A DNA stretch of 64,000 nt from Caulobacter zeae (GCF_002858925.1 NZ_PJRS01000041.1:124001-188000); one strand, 5' to 3'. Positions 18,480-27,999 are shown, numbered from the stretch's first letter. Numbers and translations are program-made. The notes: a model not told the origin generated them from the sequence alone.

Positions 18480-19982
18480 ATGTCCCTGCTGGAGACTGCC
18501 CCCGTGATCCGCGCTTCCTCGTTCCTGGCCGGCGTCTGCGCCCTGGCCCTGCTGCCCGCCCTCGCCCACGCCGCCGACGCCTCGCCGGCCCAGGCGGCGG
18601 ACCCCTATTACAAGGCCGGCCAGGCGGCGCTGGCCAAGGCCATGGCGGTGACCGCCAATACGGGGCGGGCCAAGAACGTCATCCTGTTCCTCGGCGACGG
18701 CATGGGCATCTCCACCGCCGTGGCCGGCCGCATCTGGCAGGGCCAGCAGAAGGGCGTGGATGGCGAGTCCAACGCCCTGTCGTTCGAGAAGCTGCCCTTC
18801 ACCGCGCTCTCCAAGACCTACAGCCACGACACCCAGGTCACCGACAGCGCCGCCGGCATCACCGCCATCACCACCGGCGTGAAGACCCGCAACAAGGTCA
18901 TCGGCCTGACCGGCGAGGCCAAGCCCGAGAGCTGCGCCAGCGCGGCGGCGACCCGCGTCGCCACCATCGCCGAGATCGCCAAGGCCCACGGCCTGTCGGC
19001 CGGCGCGGTCACCAACACCCGCATCACCCACGCCACGCCCGCCGGGACCTTCGCCCACACCGCCTATCGCGACTGGGAAGCCGACGCCGACATGCCCGCC
19101 GAGGCCCTCTCCGGCGGTTGCAAGGACATCGCCCGCCAGCTGGTCGAAGCCCCGGCCAACTTGCGCCTCGACGTCGCCCTGGGCGGCGGCCGTTCCCGCT
19201 TCCTGCCCGAGGCCAAGGGCGGCAAGCGCGCCGACGGCCGCGACCTGACCGTCGAATGGACCAAGGCCAAGGGGGCGGCCTACGTTGCGACCGCCGATCA
19301 GCTGAAGGCGATCGACCCGGCCAGGACCGGCCCGCTGCTGGGCCTCTTCGCCGGCGAGCACCTGCCCTACGAGGTCGAGCGCGCCCAGAGCGGGCAGGGT
19401 GTGCCGAGCCTGGCGCAGATGGCGACCAAGGCTGTCGACGTGCTGTCGAAGAACCCCAAGGGCTACTTCCTGCTGGTCGAGGGCGGCAAGATCGACATGG
19501 GCAGCCACCTCAACAACGCCAAGCGCACCCTGACCGAGACGGCGGCCTTCTCCGACGCCGTCCAGGCCGTGCTCGACAAGGTCGACCTGAAGGACACCCT
19601 GGTCATCGTCACCGCCGACCACAGCCATGGCCTGGTGATCTCGGGCTATGCCGCGCGCAACGCCCCGATCCTGGGCCTGGCCGGCAACGAGGGCGAACCG
19701 GTCGTGGCCGGCGACGGCAAGGCCTATACCGTGCTCAGCTTCGCCACCGGGCCCGGCGGCGTCGAAGGGAACAACCTGCGCGCCGACCCGGCCAAGGAAG
19801 ACCTCGACGAAGACGACTACCATCAGCAGGCCGTCGCCCACCTGCCCAGCGCCGCCCATGCCGGCGAGGACGTCGGGGTCTATGCCGACGGCCCGGGCGC
19901 CTACCTCGTCCGCGGCGTGGTCGAGGAGAGCTACATCTTCCAGGTCATGCGCCACGCCTTCGGCTTCGACGCCGGCAACTAG
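18480..19982 (+). CDS. alkaline phosphatase (PhoA family)
   Basis: Periplasmic phosphomonoesterase. The sequence has the metal-binding start NVILFLGDGMGIST, the nucleophile S123 in VTDSAAGITAITTGVKT, and the C-terminal ligands in LLVEGGKIDMGSHLNNA and VIVTADHSHG. The 500-residue length fits the family. A GTG at 18504, nine codons inside, would give a cleaner signal peptide (IRASSFLAGVCALALLPALAHA) and has GGAG at a good distance, so the true start may be there. I see no Pho box and cannot say whether it is phosphate-regulated. Confidence 0.92.
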   Translation: MSLLETAPVIRASSFLAGVCALALLPALAHAADASPAQAADPYYKAGQAALAKAMAVTANTGRAKNVILFLGDGMGISTAVAGRIWQGQQKGVDGESNALSFEKLPFTALSKTYSHDTQVTDSAAGITAITTGVKTRNKVIGLTGEAKPESCASAAATRVATIAEIAKAHGLSAGAVTNTRITHATPAGTFAHTAYRDWEADADMPAEALSGGCKDIARQLVEAPANLRLDVALGGGRSRFLPEAKGGKRADGRDLTVEWTKAKGAAYVATADQLKAIDPARTGPLLGLFAGEHLPYEVERAQSGQGVPSLAQMATKAVDVLSKNPKGYFLLVEGGKIDMGSHLNNAKRTLTETAAFSDAVQAVLDKVDLKDTLVIVTADHSHGLVISGYAARNAPILGLAGNEGEPVVAGDGKAYTVLSFATGPGGVEGNNLRADPAKEDLDEDDYHQQAVAHLPSAAHAGEDVGVYADGPGAYLVRGVVEESYIFQVMRHAFGFDAGN

Positions 19983-20004
19983 GCGAGGGGCCCTGGTCGC
20001 GGAA

Positions 20005-20037
20005 AAGGCGGACGCCCCAGGGCGTCCGCCTTTTTCT
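20005..20037 (+). terminator. intrinsic terminator after the alkaline phosphatase gene
   Basis: A 12-bp perfect stem (20005-20016 with 20021-20032), a CCAG loop and a T5 tract, 22 bases after the stop codon. Confidence 0.93.
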
Positions 20038-20137
20038 ATGTCTGGAACTGCTGAGAACAAGTGGTATGGTATTTGAATACCGCATTGCGCAAACCCTTAC
20101 GCTACAAGGCTTTCTGAACTTTCCTGCATGCGCATTG

Positions 20138-20166
20138 TTGACAGGCGGCGAACCCTTGGGTATCAG
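20138..20166 (+). promoter_or_regulatory. probable sigma-70 promoter of rplM-rpsI
   Basis: TTGACA at 20138-20143, a 17-base spacer and TATCAG at 20161-20166, about 65 bases ahead of rplM. The -35 element is perfect, the -10 element is fair. Nothing else in the 249-base intergenic region stands out except a small GGTAT/ATACC hairpin further upstream. Confidence 0.55.
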
Positions 20167-20231
20167 CCGCCCCTCACGCGGACGGATCCAATCCCTTGGC
20201 TCCCGATGCACAAGAATTACGGATCAATCCC

Positions 20232-20705
20232 ATGCAAAAGACCACGGCTTCCCTGAAGCCCGCCGAGGTCGAGAAGAAGTGGATCGTGGTCGACGCCAAG
20301 GACGCCGTTGTCGGCCGTCTGGCGACGTTCATCGCCATGCGTCTTCGCGGCAAGCACCGTCCTGACTACACCCCGCACGTCGACTGCGGCGACTTCGTCG
20401 TCGTGATCAACGCCGACAAGGTGAAGTTCACCGGCAAGAAGCTGGACGACAAGGTTTACTACCGTCACACCGGTCACCCGGGCGGCATCAAGGAAACCAC
20501 CCCGCGCAAGGTGCTGGGCGGTCAATTCCCGGAACGCGTCCTGAACAAGGCCGTCGAGCGCATGCTGCCGAAGGAGAGCCCGCTGGCTCGCAAGCAGCTG
20601 ACGCACCTGCTGGTCTACGCCGGCGCTGAGCACCCGCACCAAGCGCAAAGCCCGGAAGTCATCGACTTCGCCGCGCGCAACGTCAAGAACACCCGGAGCC
20701 TCTAA
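20232..20705 (+). CDS. rplM: 50S ribosomal protein L13
   Basis: Early-assembling large-subunit protein. The 157-residue product shows [57 protein letters not shown] and [23 protein letters not shown], all standard L13 motifs (written here in pieces of the family pattern). I use the ATG at 20232, giving the usual alphaproteobacterial N terminus. rpsI follows 3 bases after the stop. Confidence 0.97.
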   Translation: MQKTTASLKPAEVEKKWIVVDAKDAVVGRLATFIAMRLRGKHRPDYTPHVDCGDFVVVINADKVKFTGKKLDDKVYYRHTGHPGGIKETTPRKVLGGQFPERVLNKAVERMLPKESPLARKQLTHLLVYAGAEHPHQAQSPEVIDFAARNVKNTRSL

Positions 20706-20708
20706 GCC

Positions 20709-21182
20709 ATGTCCGAAGCTCAAGGTTTTGACGCGCTGGCCGGCCTGTCCAGCAACCCGCAAGCGGCCGCTCCGGCCGAGCCGAAGATCGACGCCCAAGG
20801 CCGCTCGTACGCGACCGGCAAGCGCAAGAACGCCATCGCGCGCGTCTGGATCAAGCCGGGCACCGGCAAGATCACGGTCAACGGCCGCGACCAGGAAGTC
20901 TACTTCGCTCGCCCCGTGCTGCGCATGATGATCGCCCAGCCGCTGCAAGTGACCGAGCGTCTCGGCCAGTTCGACGTCGACGTCACCGTCGAAGGTTCGG
21001 GCCTGTCGGGTCAAGCCGGCGCCATCCGTCACGGCCTGTCCAAGGCCCTGACCTACTACGAACCGGCCCTGCGCCCGGTCCTGAAGCCGCACGGCTTCCT
21101 GACCCGCGACAGCCGCGTCGTCGAGCGTAAGAAGTACGGCAAGGCCAAGGCCCGCCGCAGCTTCCAGTTCTCGAAGCGCTAA
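20709..21182 (+). CDS. rpsI: 30S ribosomal protein S9
   Basis: Small-subunit protein whose C-terminal Lys-Arg tail reaches the P-site tRNA. The 157-residue protein has an alphaproteobacterial N-terminal extension of about 35 residues (Ala/Pro-rich), then [57 protein letters not shown] and the invariant FSKR end. Confidence 0.97.
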   Translation: MSEAQGFDALAGLSSNPQAAAPAEPKIDAQGRSYATGKRKNAIARVWIKPGTGKITVNGRDQEVYFARPVLRMMIAQPLQVTERLGQFDVDVTVEGSGLSGQAGAIRHGLSKALTYYEPALRPVLKPHGFLTRDSRVVERKKYGKAKARRSFQFSKR

Positions 21183-21209
21183 GCGCGTCGTCGCACGCGT
21201 TTTGGAAGA

Positions 21210-21240
21210 GGGCGCTTCGGTTATCCGAAGCGCCCTTTTT
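21210..21240 (+). terminator. intrinsic terminator after rplM-rpsI
   Basis: An 11-bp perfect stem (21210-21220 with 21225-21235), a TTAT loop and T5, 27 bases after the rpsI stop. Confidence 0.94.
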
Positions 21241-21347
21241 CTTGTGACTTCCGCTCGGGCCGGACAGCGCCCGAACGCATGCGCCGGTCACATGGCGCTG
21301 CAAGACTGGGCTCGACGCGAAGCGGCCCAGGCCGAGGAGTTGGCATC

Positions 21348-22301
21348 ATGGCGAACACCCCCAAGGTCTTTATCGACGGCGAAGTCGGCACCACCGGCCT
21401 GCAGATCCGCGAGCGCCTGATCGGCCGCACCGACCTGCAACTGATCTCGATTGATCCCGACAAGCGCAAGGACCCGGTCGCCCGCGCCGAGATGCTGAAC
21501 GCCGCCGACGCGGTGATCCTGTGCCTGCCCGACGACGCGGCCAAGGAGGCCGTCGGCCTGATCGAGAACCCGCTGGTCAAGGTGATCGACGCCTCGACAG
21601 CCTATCGCACCAACGCCGACTGGACCTACGGCTTCCCCGAGCTCGACAAGGAGCAGCGCAAGAAGATCGCGGCTTCGAAGCGAATCTCGAACCCGGGCTG
21701 CTACGCCACGGGCGCCATCGCCCTGACCCGTCCGCTGGTCTCGGCCGGCCTGCTGTCGTCCGACCTACCGGTCTCGTTCAACGCCGTCTCGGGCTATACC
21801 GGCGGCGGCAAGGCGATGATCGCCGAGTTCGAGGACGAGACCTCGCCGAACTACACCAAGGCCGCCTACCGCATCTACGGCCTGTCGCTGACCCACAAGC
21901 ACGTGCCGGAGATCCAGAAGCACGGCGGCCTGCTGACGCGCCCGATCTTCACCCCGGCCGTCGGCCGCTATGCGCAAGGGATGCTGGTCGAACTGCCGCT
22001 GCACCTTGGCCTGCTGGAAGGCTCGTGCTCGCTGGGCGACCTCCACGCCGCGCTCGCCGCCCACTACAAGGGCGAGAGCTTCGTCGAGGTGGCTTCGCTG
22101 GATGAAGCCAAATCGATGGCCACCCTTGATCCCGAGGGGCTGAACGGCACCAACCGCCTGAAGCTCTTCGTGTTCGGCTCCGACACCAGCGGCCAGGCCC
22201 GCCTGGTGGCCCTGCTCGACAACCTGGGCAAGGGCGCCTCGGGCGCCGCCGTACAGAACCTCAACTTGGCGCTTGGCCTGGACGAGAAGGCCGGGCTTTA
22301 A
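21348..22301 (+). CDS. argC: N-acetyl-gamma-glutamyl-phosphate reductase (short type)
   Basis: Third step of arginine synthesis, NADPH-dependent. At 317 residues it is the shorter ArgC type. Seen: the N-terminal Rossmann region VFIDGEVGTTGLQIRERL, the catalytic C118 in ISNPGCYATGAIAL, and the substrate His region LSLTHKHVPEIQKHGGL. The ATG at 21348 has GAGGAG 8 bases upstream; an in-frame upstream extension is non-homologous. Confidence 0.95.
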   Translation: MANTPKVFIDGEVGTTGLQIRERLIGRTDLQLISIDPDKRKDPVARAEMLNAADAVILCLPDDAAKEAVGLIENPLVKVIDASTAYRTNADWTYGFPELDKEQRKKIAASKRISNPGCYATGAIALTRPLVSAGLLSSDLPVSFNAVSGYTGGGKAMIAEFEDETSPNYTKAAYRIYGLSLTHKHVPEIQKHGGLLTRPIFTPAVGRYAQGMLVELPLHLGLLEGSCSLGDLHAALAAHYKGESFVEVASLDEAKSMATLDPEGLNGTNRLKLFVFGSDTSGQARLVALLDNLGKGASGAAVQNLNLALGLDEKAGL

Positions 22302-22344
22302 AGAGTTTCCCTCTCCCTATGGGAGGGGGCTGAAGGGCGCATCA

Positions 22345-22959
22345 TTACGCCCGCCACCGGTAATGCCCGACCGGCTTGTGCAGCTTGAAGATCCACAGCG
22401 CCTCCTCGCGGGCGCCGGCGCCGATGTTGTGCACCACGCGCACCTTGTCGGGGCCCTGCACCACCACGCCGATATGCGGGCGACCGTTGCCGAACAGCCG
22501 CCAGGTCAGCACGTCGCCGGGCAGGGGATCGGAAAAGCCGTCGCCCGCGCGGGCGTCCTGGCTGGCGCGCAGCTTCGCGCCCTGGCGGTCGAGATAGGTC
22601 TCCAGGTTCAGCACTCGCCGGTGGTCGATGTTCGCGTCGGCGCTCTTCTGGCCCCAGGCGCGCTTGGCCGGATAGGCCGAGAAGGCGCGGGTCATGTCGG
22701 CGTGCACGCGCTCCTGCAGGTCGATGTTCCAGGCGTCGCGGGCGGCCCGCACCAGCACGTCGGAGCAGACGCCGGTCGAGCGCAGGACGTCGCCCCGCGG
22801 ATAGCCGATCGCGCGATAGCTGGGGTCGTAGTCCAGGGTCACGCCTATCTGGGTTCGCGCCGCCTGGGCCAGTTTCAGGCCGTCGCCGCGCGCGGCCGCG
22901 CCCAACCAGGGGGCGACGGCCAGCAGGCTCAGCGCTGTGCGGCGAGAGAGATCGAGCAT
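22345..22959 (-). CDS. DUF1287 exported protein
   Basis: A 204-residue DUF1287 protein, a family with an NlpC/P60-like papain fold (inferred from the Cys/His pattern). From the ATG at 22959 (CGGAG about 9 bases upstream) it begins with a signal containing twin arginines (LSRRTALSLLAVAPWLGAAA). The putative catalytic Cys is in RSTGVCSDVLVRAARDA and the His in GRPHIGVVVQ, with VVHNIGAGAREEALW after it. An in-frame extension to 23028 exists but would bury the signal. Likely periplasmic hydrolase of unknown substrate. Confidence 0.82.
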   Translation of the reverse strand: MLDLSRRTALSLLAVAPWLGAAARGDGLKLAQAARTQIGVTLDYDPSYRAIGYPRGDVLRSTGVCSDVLVRAARDAWNIDLQERVHADMTRAFSAYPAKRAWGQKSADANIDHRRVLNLETYLDRQGAKLRASQDARAGDGFSDPLPGDVLTWRLFGNGRPHIGVVVQGPDKVRVVHNIGAGAREEALWIFKLHKPVGHYRWRA

Positions 22960-23017
22960 GGCGACAAGCTCCGCCGTGATCGGGGCGAGTTTTGGGCGAA
23001 CGTCGGTCTTGCTGGCG

Positions 23018-23473
23018 TCAAATTTCATCCAGAAGGCGAGGTCCTGGGCCCTGGGCGGCCAGTGAGTCGTCCGGATTGCGCAGCGGGCAGGCGCTCAGCG
23101 ACAGGCAGCCGCAGCCGATGCAGCCGTCCAGCTGGTCGCGCAGCTGGGTCAGGCGGCGGATGCGGGCGTCGAGATCATCGCGCCATGCCGCCGACAGGTC
23201 GCGCCAGTTTTCCTGGCTGGGCGCGCGGTCGTCGGGCAGGGCGGCGAGGGCTTGCTTGATCTCGTTCAGCGGCATGCCGGTGCGCTGGGCCACCTTGATC
23301 ACCGCCACCCGCCGCAGCATGCCGCGCGGATAGCGCCGCTGGTTGCCCTCGGTGCGCAGGCTGCGGATCAGGCCCTTGGCCTCGTAGAAGTGCAGGGCCG
23401 ACACCGCCACGCCCGCGCGCTTGGCCAGTTCGCCGACGCTGAGCGTCTGGAAGGCGGAGGGGCAGTCGGACAT
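23018..23473 (-). CDS. soxR: redox-sensitive transcriptional activator SoxR
   Basis: A MerR-family sensor of redox-cycling compounds. The 151-residue protein starts with [37 protein letters not shown] (helix-turn-helix and wing), then a dimer helix and the [2Fe-2S] ligand cluster [15 protein letters not shown] near-consensus SoxR operator sits just upstream (23483-23500), shared with the divergent monooxygenase gene, so the two form a sensor-target pair with probable autoregulation. Confidence 0.95.
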   Translation of the reverse strand: MSDCPSAFQTLSVGELAKRAGVAVSALHFYEAKGLIRSLRTEGNQRRYPRGMLRRVAVIKVAQRTGMPLNEIKQALAALPDDRAPSQENWRDLSAAWRDDLDARIRRLTQLRDQLDGCIGCGCLSLSACPLRNPDDSLAAQGPGPRLLDEI

Positions 23474-23482
23474 GGCGCTTGA

Positions 23483-23500
23483 CCTCAAGTTTGCTTGAGG
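23483..23500. promoter_or_regulatory. SoxR box
   Basis: CCTCAAG (23483-23489), four bases, CTTGAGG (23494-23500): an 18-bp palindrome with the same half-sites and spacing as the enterobacterial SoxR operator. TTGACC at 23479-23484 partly overlaps it, and TACAGG about 20 bases later would be the -10 element, the overlong spacer expected for MerR-type promoters. It would drive the + strand monooxygenase gene. Confidence 0.9.
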
Positions 23501-23551
23501 TTTTACAGGAAGGGCTCCGCAACCGACAACGCCTTCCTGGAGCGCCTCCCC

Positions 23552-23926
23552 ATGACCTTCGCCGCCGCCACGACCGCCGTCGCAGCCGCCGCTGTCGCCA
23601 GCCCCGTCGAGCCTAGGGCGGCCCGCCCCGAGCCTGTGGTCAACATCAGCGTCATCCGTCCGAAGGTCGGCCAGTTCGAAGCCTTCCTCGAGCTGCAACT
23701 GGCCCAACACCTGCGCCTGCGGGGCAAGGTGAAGGGCTTGCGCGGCGCGCGGCTGTTTCGCTCAGAACAGGGGCTGGTGCTGATCTCGGTGTTCGACACC
23801 CAGGCGGACGCCGACCTCTTCCGCGAGGATCCGCGCTTCACCGAACATATGGCCCGGGTGCGTCCGCTGATCGAGAAGTCCGAGGCGGGCGTGTTCGCCG
23901 AGGCCTATGCGGTGGGTATGGTCTAA
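23552..23926 (+). CDS. antibiotic biosynthesis monooxygenase-domain protein
   Basis: A 124-residue protein with an Ala-rich N terminus (about 25 residues) and a ferredoxin-like ABM domain: [26 protein letters not shown], then [30 protein letters not shown] lies about 9 bases before the ATG. Position behind a SoxR box and divergent from soxR makes it the probable SoxR target; ABM-domain quinone or redox-compound oxidases are plausible SoxR regulon members outside enterobacteria. Confidence 0.85.
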   Translation: MTFAAATTAVAAAAVASPVEPRAARPEPVVNISVIRPKVGQFEAFLELQLAQHLRLRGKVKGLRGARLFRSEQGLVLISVFDTQADADLFREDPRFTEHMARVRPLIEKSEAGVFAEAYAVGMV

Positions 23927-23930
23927 AAAA

Positions 23931-24057
23931 CCTCCCCCTCTTGGTGGAGGCGGCCGCAGGCCGGTGGGGGGAAGTTTTCAGCTTTCGAGGCGCGGGCCGG
24001 TTTACGGCCACGCCCCACACCGGTCGCTGCGCGATCTCCTCCCCCCAGAGGGGGAGG
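23931..24057. repeat. inverted repeat between convergent genes
   Basis: CCTCCCCCTC at 23931-23940 is exactly complementary to GAGGGGGAGG at 24048-24057. The 107 bases between contain further G/C-run complementarity. It fills the space between the convergent ABM gene and phaC and may act as a two-way terminator or be a dispersed palindromic repeat. Confidence 0.6.
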
Positions 24058-24063
24058 TTCGTT

Positions 24064-26037
24064 TCAGGCCGCTTCCGCGTTCGAGCGCACACGCACGAAG
24101 CTGCCCGGGGCGTCCTCGAAGGCCTTCAGCGGGCCCTTGGACGGGTCGCGGGCCGGGACCAGCTTGCCCGACTTGGCCTTCAGCCATTGCGCCCAATGCG
24201 GCCACCACGAACCGGGATGCTCGACCGCGCCCGCGATCCAGCCGTCGACCGAACCGGGCAGGTGCTCGTTGGTCCAGTGCTGGTACTTCCTGGCGTCAGG
24301 GTGGTTGATCACGCCGGCGATGTGGCCCGAACCGGCCATGGTGAAGGTCACCGGGCCGCCAAAGGCGCGCGCGCCGCGATAGACGCTGCGGTAGGGCGCG
24401 ATGTGGTCGTCCTTCGACGACTGCACGTAAATCGGCGTCTTGACCTTCGACAGGTCCAGGACCTCGCCGCCCAGGGTCAGGCGACCATGGGTCAGGTTGT
24501 TGTCCTTGTAGAAGTTGCGCAGATAGAACAGGTGCAGCGATTTGGGCATCCGCGTCTGGTCGGCGTTCCAGAACAGCAGGTCGAAGGGCCGCGGCTCCTT
24601 GCCCATCAGGTAGTTGTTGATGAAGAACGACCAGATCAGGTCGTTGCCGCGCAGCGCGTTGAAGGTGTCGGCCATCGACTGGCTGGGCAGGAAGCCGCCC
24701 TGCTGGTCCATCCGCGCCTCGATCTCCTTCAGCCAGGCCTCGTCGGTGAACAGCAGCAGGTCGCCGGCCTCGGCGAAGTCCTGCTGGGCGGCGAAGAAGG
24801 TGGCCGAGTTGATGCGCTTGTCGCCCTTGGCGGCCATGTGGGCCAGGGCGCACGACAGCAGCGTGCCGCCGATGCAGTAGCCGACGGTGTTGACCCGATC
24901 GACGCCGCACTGGGTCATCACCTGCTGGCTGGCGTCATAGACGCCCTCGAGCATGTAGTCCTCGAAGGTCTTGGCGGCCAGGCGGGTGTCGGGGTTGACC
25001 CACGAGGCGACGAACACCGTGAAGCCCTGGCCGGTCAGCCAGCGGATCATCGAGTTTTCGGGCCTAAGGTCCAGGATGTAGAACTTGTTGATCCAGGGCG
25101 GGAAGATCAGCAGCGGGATCTCGTGCTGCTGCTCGGTGGTCGGGTCGAACTGGATCAGCTGCAGGATGTCGTTCTGGTAGACCACCTTGCCGGGGGCGGT
25201 CGCGACGTTCTCGCCGACCTTGAACTTGGCCAGGTCCGTCTGGCTGATGGCCAGCTGGCCGCCGCCGCGTTCCAGGTCGGCGGCGAAGTTCTCCATGCCG
25301 CGCTTCAGGCTCTCGCCGTTGGTGTGCATCACCTCGCGCAGGGCCGCGGGGTTGGAGATCAGGAAGTTCGACGGCGAGAAGGCGTCGGTCAGCATCCTGG
25401 TGAAGAACTCGACGCGGCGCTTGGATTGCGGGTCGACGTTCTCGGCCTGGGCGACCAGGCCGTTCAGCCAGTTCGACGTCAGCAGGTAGGACTGCTTCAT
25501 CATGTCGAACACGGGGTTGGACGACCAGTCGGGGTCGGCGAAACGCTTGTCGCCATGGGCGGGGGCGACGACGGGCTTGGCTTCCTCGCCGACGGCGCGG
25601 CGGGCGGCCGACTGCCATAGCTCCATGTAGCCGCTGAAGAGGTCGGCCTGGGCGCGCAGCAGCCGGTCGGGCTGGGAGGCCAGGCTGCCGATCACCTCGT
25701 TGAGGGCGGGGGCCACATGGAACGGATCGGGCGACAGGGCCGCGGGCCGGTCGGCCTGGCGCAGCGCGGCCTCGGCGATCGCGCCCTGGGCGGTGACCGC
25801 CGCGCGGGCGAGGTTGGCCGATAGGGCCTCCATCATCCGTCGCTGCTCCTCGGTCAGCAGCGCGGTGAAATCGGGCCCGCCGGCGGCCTGGGGCGATTCG
25901 GGCTTGGGATCGGGCTGCGGTGGCGTAGGGGGAGGCTTTGGCGTCGCGGCGGCCGTCTTGCGAGGCGCTGAAGGCTTGCGGGGCTTGCCCGCCGCCTTGA
26001 CGCCCTTGCCCGCGTCCTTGCCGTCGCCCTTGGCCAT
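24064..26037 (-). CDS. phaC: class I poly(3-hydroxyalkanoate) synthase
   Basis: Polymerises hydroxyacyl-CoA into storage polyester on granules. From the ATG at 26037 (AAGGAA just upstream) the protein has 657 residues. The first 55 are a Lys/Pro/Ala-rich disordered extension. The alpha/beta-hydrolase domain has the nucleophile C388 in VGYCIGGTLLSC, the catalytic Asp in SSKDDHIAPYRSVYRG and His in GSGHIAGVINHP. The segments LLIFPPWINKFYILDL and WVNPDTRLAAKTFEDYM are typical of class I PhaC. No phaA/B genes are nearby. Confidence 0.95.
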   Translation of the reverse strand: MAKGDGKDAGKGVKAAGKPRKPSAPRKTAAATPKPPPTPPQPDPKPESPQAAGGPDFTALLTEEQRRMMEALSANLARAAVTAQGAIAEAALRQADRPAALSPDPFHVAPALNEVIGSLASQPDRLLRAQADLFSGYMELWQSAARRAVGEEAKPVVAPAHGDKRFADPDWSSNPVFDMMKQSYLLTSNWLNGLVAQAENVDPQSKRRVEFFTRMLTDAFSPSNFLISNPAALREVMHTNGESLKRGMENFAADLERGGGQLAISQTDLAKFKVGENVATAPGKVVYQNDILQLIQFDPTTEQQHEIPLLIFPPWINKFYILDLRPENSMIRWLTGQGFTVFVASWVNPDTRLAAKTFEDYMLEGVYDASQQVMTQCGVDRVNTVGYCIGGTLLSCALAHMAAKGDKRINSATFFAAQQDFAEAGDLLLFTDEAWLKEIEARMDQQGGFLPSQSMADTFNALRGNDLIWSFFINNYLMGKEPRPFDLLFWNADQTRMPKSLHLFYLRNFYKDNNLTHGRLTLGGEVLDLSKVKTPIYVQSSKDDHIAPYRSVYRGARAFGGPVTFTMAGSGHIAGVINHPDARKYQHWTNEHLPGSVDGWIAGAVEHPGSWWPHWAQWLKAKSGKLVPARDPSKGPLKAFEDAPGSFVRVRSNAEAA

Positions 26038-26131
26038 GCGCGTTCCTTCCGCCTGAATGTCGCTTATCGACCGCCGATTCTCGTTCGGCGCCTTCCGCTC
26101 GCCGCGATCATCGCATAAGACCTGAGACAAG

Positions 26132-26578
26132 ATGAACGGCCAAACCGGTAAAATCGTACGTTTCGGCGCCTCGCTCTCGGTCCTCGCGGCCGTGCTGTCG
26201 GCCTGCGCCTCGTCGCCGTTCACGCCGCCGCCCGTGGACGCCACCTCGCCGGTGGCCGCCGGCGCCGAAGCGGCCGCCAAGGAGCGGGGCAAGATCCCGA
26301 ACCTCGCCAGCATTCCGGCCGTGCCGACCGACATTCCCAAGCCCGGCGAATACAAGGCCCAGGTCCAGGCCGAGCAGGCCGCCGCCGCTCAGCTCCGTCG
26401 CGACACCGCGCCGGACACCTTCGCCCTGACCGACACCGAAGGCTTCGCCGCCCGCGCCCAGCGCGCTGCCCGCGTTCCGCCGTCGGAAATCCCGACCGTC
26501 GCCGACCGCGCCGAGACCGAAGCCTTCGCCAAGGCTGCTCGTGGCCGAGCTACCCCGCCTCCGTCCAAGCCCCAATAG
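26132..26578 (+). CDS. putative lipoprotein, 148 aa
   Basis: Begins with a lipoprotein-type signal: FGASLSVLAAVLSAC, with the Cys at about residue 25. The mature part is Ala/Pro-rich and likely extended or disordered (IPNLASIPAVPTDIPKPGEYKAQVQAEQA). No enzyme motif is visible. It is divergent from phaC. Confidence 0.75.
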   Translation: MNGQTGKIVRFGASLSVLAAVLSACASSPFTPPPVDATSPVAAGAEAAAKERGKIPNLASIPAVPTDIPKPGEYKAQVQAEQAAAAQLRRDTAPDTFALTDTEGFAARAQRAARVPPSEIPTVADRAETEAFAKAARGRATPPPSKPQ

Positions 26579-26685
26579 GGCGACGGAGGCATAATTTTCC
26601 TTGAACTGGCTTGGCTAGGCCCCGCTTGGGGTCTATCCATGCCCGACTTTTCGCTCCTGCAGCGCCAGAGGGCGCACGAGCCATC

Positions 26686-27906
26686 ATGACCGCCGACTTT
26701 CACCGTATCCGCCGCCTGCCGCCCTACGTCTTCGAAGAGGTCAACCGCATCAAGGCTCGCCTGCGCGGCCAGGGCGTCGACATCATCGACTTCGGCATGG
26801 GCAATCCGGACATGCCGACGCCCAAGCACATCGTCGACAAGCTGATCGAGACCTCGCGCGATCCGCGCGCCGGCCGCTACTCGGCCTCCAAGGGCATCCC
26901 GGGCCTGCGCAAGGCCATGGCCGGCTACTACGAGCGCCGCTTCGGCGTGAAGCTGAACCCCGACACCGAGGTGATCTCGACCCTCGGTTCGAAGGAGGGC
27001 TTCGCCAACCTCGCCCAGGCCCTGACGGCTCCGGGCGACGTCATCATCTGCCCGAACCCGGCCTATCCGATCCACGCCTTCGGCTTCATCATGGCCGGGG
27101 GCGTCATCCGCCACGTGCCGGCGCTGAGCCCCGAGCAGTACCTCAGCAACATCAGCCGCGCGGTGAAGCACTCGGTGCCGCCGCCCAGCGTGCTGATCCT
27201 GTCCTATCCGTCGAACCCGACGGCCCAGACCGTCGACCTCGACTTCTACAAGGACGCCGTGGCGCTGGCGAAGAAGCACGACCTCCTGGTCATCAGCGAC
27301 GTGGCCTACGGCGAGATCTATTTCGAGGACAACCCGCCGCCGTCGATCCTGCAGGTCGAGGGCGCCAAGGACATCGCCGTCGAGGTCAACTCGCTGTCGA
27401 AGACCTACGCCATGGCCGGCTGGCGCGTGGGCATGGTCGTCGGCAACGCCCGCATCTGCGCGGCCCTGGCCCGCGTGAAGTCCTATCTCGACTACGGCGC
27501 CTACACGCCGGTGCAGGTGGCCGCGGCCGCGGCGTTGAACGGTCCGCAGGACTGCGTCGAGGAGATCCGCGGCATCTACAAGGGTCGCCGAGACACCCTG
27601 GTCTCGTCGATGAAGCGCGCCGGCTGGGACATCCCCAACCCGCCCGCCTCGATGTTCGCCTGGGCGAAGATCCCGCCGCAGTTCGAGGCCGCCGGCTCGA
27701 TGCTGTTCTCGCGCCTGCTGATCGAGGAGGCCGGCGTCGCCGTGGCCCCCGGCATCGGTTTCGGCGAGTACGGCGAGGGCTATGTCCGCATCGGCCTCGT
27801 CGAGAACGAGCACCGGATCAAGCAGGCCGCGCGCAACGTGAAGAAGTTCATCGCCAACGCTGACCAGATCCTGGCCAAGGCTCACAACAGCCTCGAACAG
27901 GCCTGA
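26686..27906 (+). CDS. PLP-dependent aminotransferase (AlaC-like)
   Basis: A 406-residue fold-type I class I/II aminotransferase. Seen: IDFGMGNPDMPTPKHIVDKL, YSASKGIPGLRKAMAGYYERRFG, the AYGEIYFE cofactor region and the Schiff-base lysine in NSLSKTYAMAGWRVGM. The pattern fits the glutamate-pyruvate aminotransferase AlaC, close to LL-diaminopimelate aminotransferases; placement just before homoserine dehydrogenase agrees with amino-acid metabolism. The ATG at 26686 is preferred over an upstream in-frame start. Confidence 0.9.
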   Translation: MTADFHRIRRLPPYVFEEVNRIKARLRGQGVDIIDFGMGNPDMPTPKHIVDKLIETSRDPRAGRYSASKGIPGLRKAMAGYYERRFGVKLNPDTEVISTLGSKEGFANLAQALTAPGDVIICPNPAYPIHAFGFIMAGGVIRHVPALSPEQYLSNISRAVKHSVPPPSVLILSYPSNPTAQTVDLDFYKDAVALAKKHDLLVISDVAYGEIYFEDNPPPSILQVEGAKDIAVEVNSLSKTYAMAGWRVGMVVGNARICAALARVKSYLDYGAYTPVQVAAAAALNGPQDCVEEIRGIYKGRRDTLVSSMKRAGWDIPNPPASMFAWAKIPPQFEAAGSMLFSRLLIEEAGVAVAPGIGFGEYGEGYVRIGLVENEHRIKQAARNVKKFIANADQILAKAHNSLEQA

Positions 27907-27927
27907 CGCCGCTCGCGAAATCCTCGC

Positions 27928-27999
27928 CCTTCGACAGGCTCGGGGTGAGGGTTTCGACCGCCAAAGCCTGCAATGCCCTCATCCTGAGCTTGTCGACGG
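27928..27999. repeat. REP-like inverted repeat, second copy
   Basis: Arms at 27928-27950 (starting CCTTCGACAGGCTCGGGG) and 27977-27999, the same palindromic element as at 2757-2824. It lies in the 139-base gap between the aminotransferase and hom. Confidence 0.8.

Noticed and set aside
22273-23259. Plus-strand frame across the DUF1287 gene and soxR
   Set aside because: Low-complexity Arg/Gly/His translation that is the shadow of two well-supported minus-strand genes.
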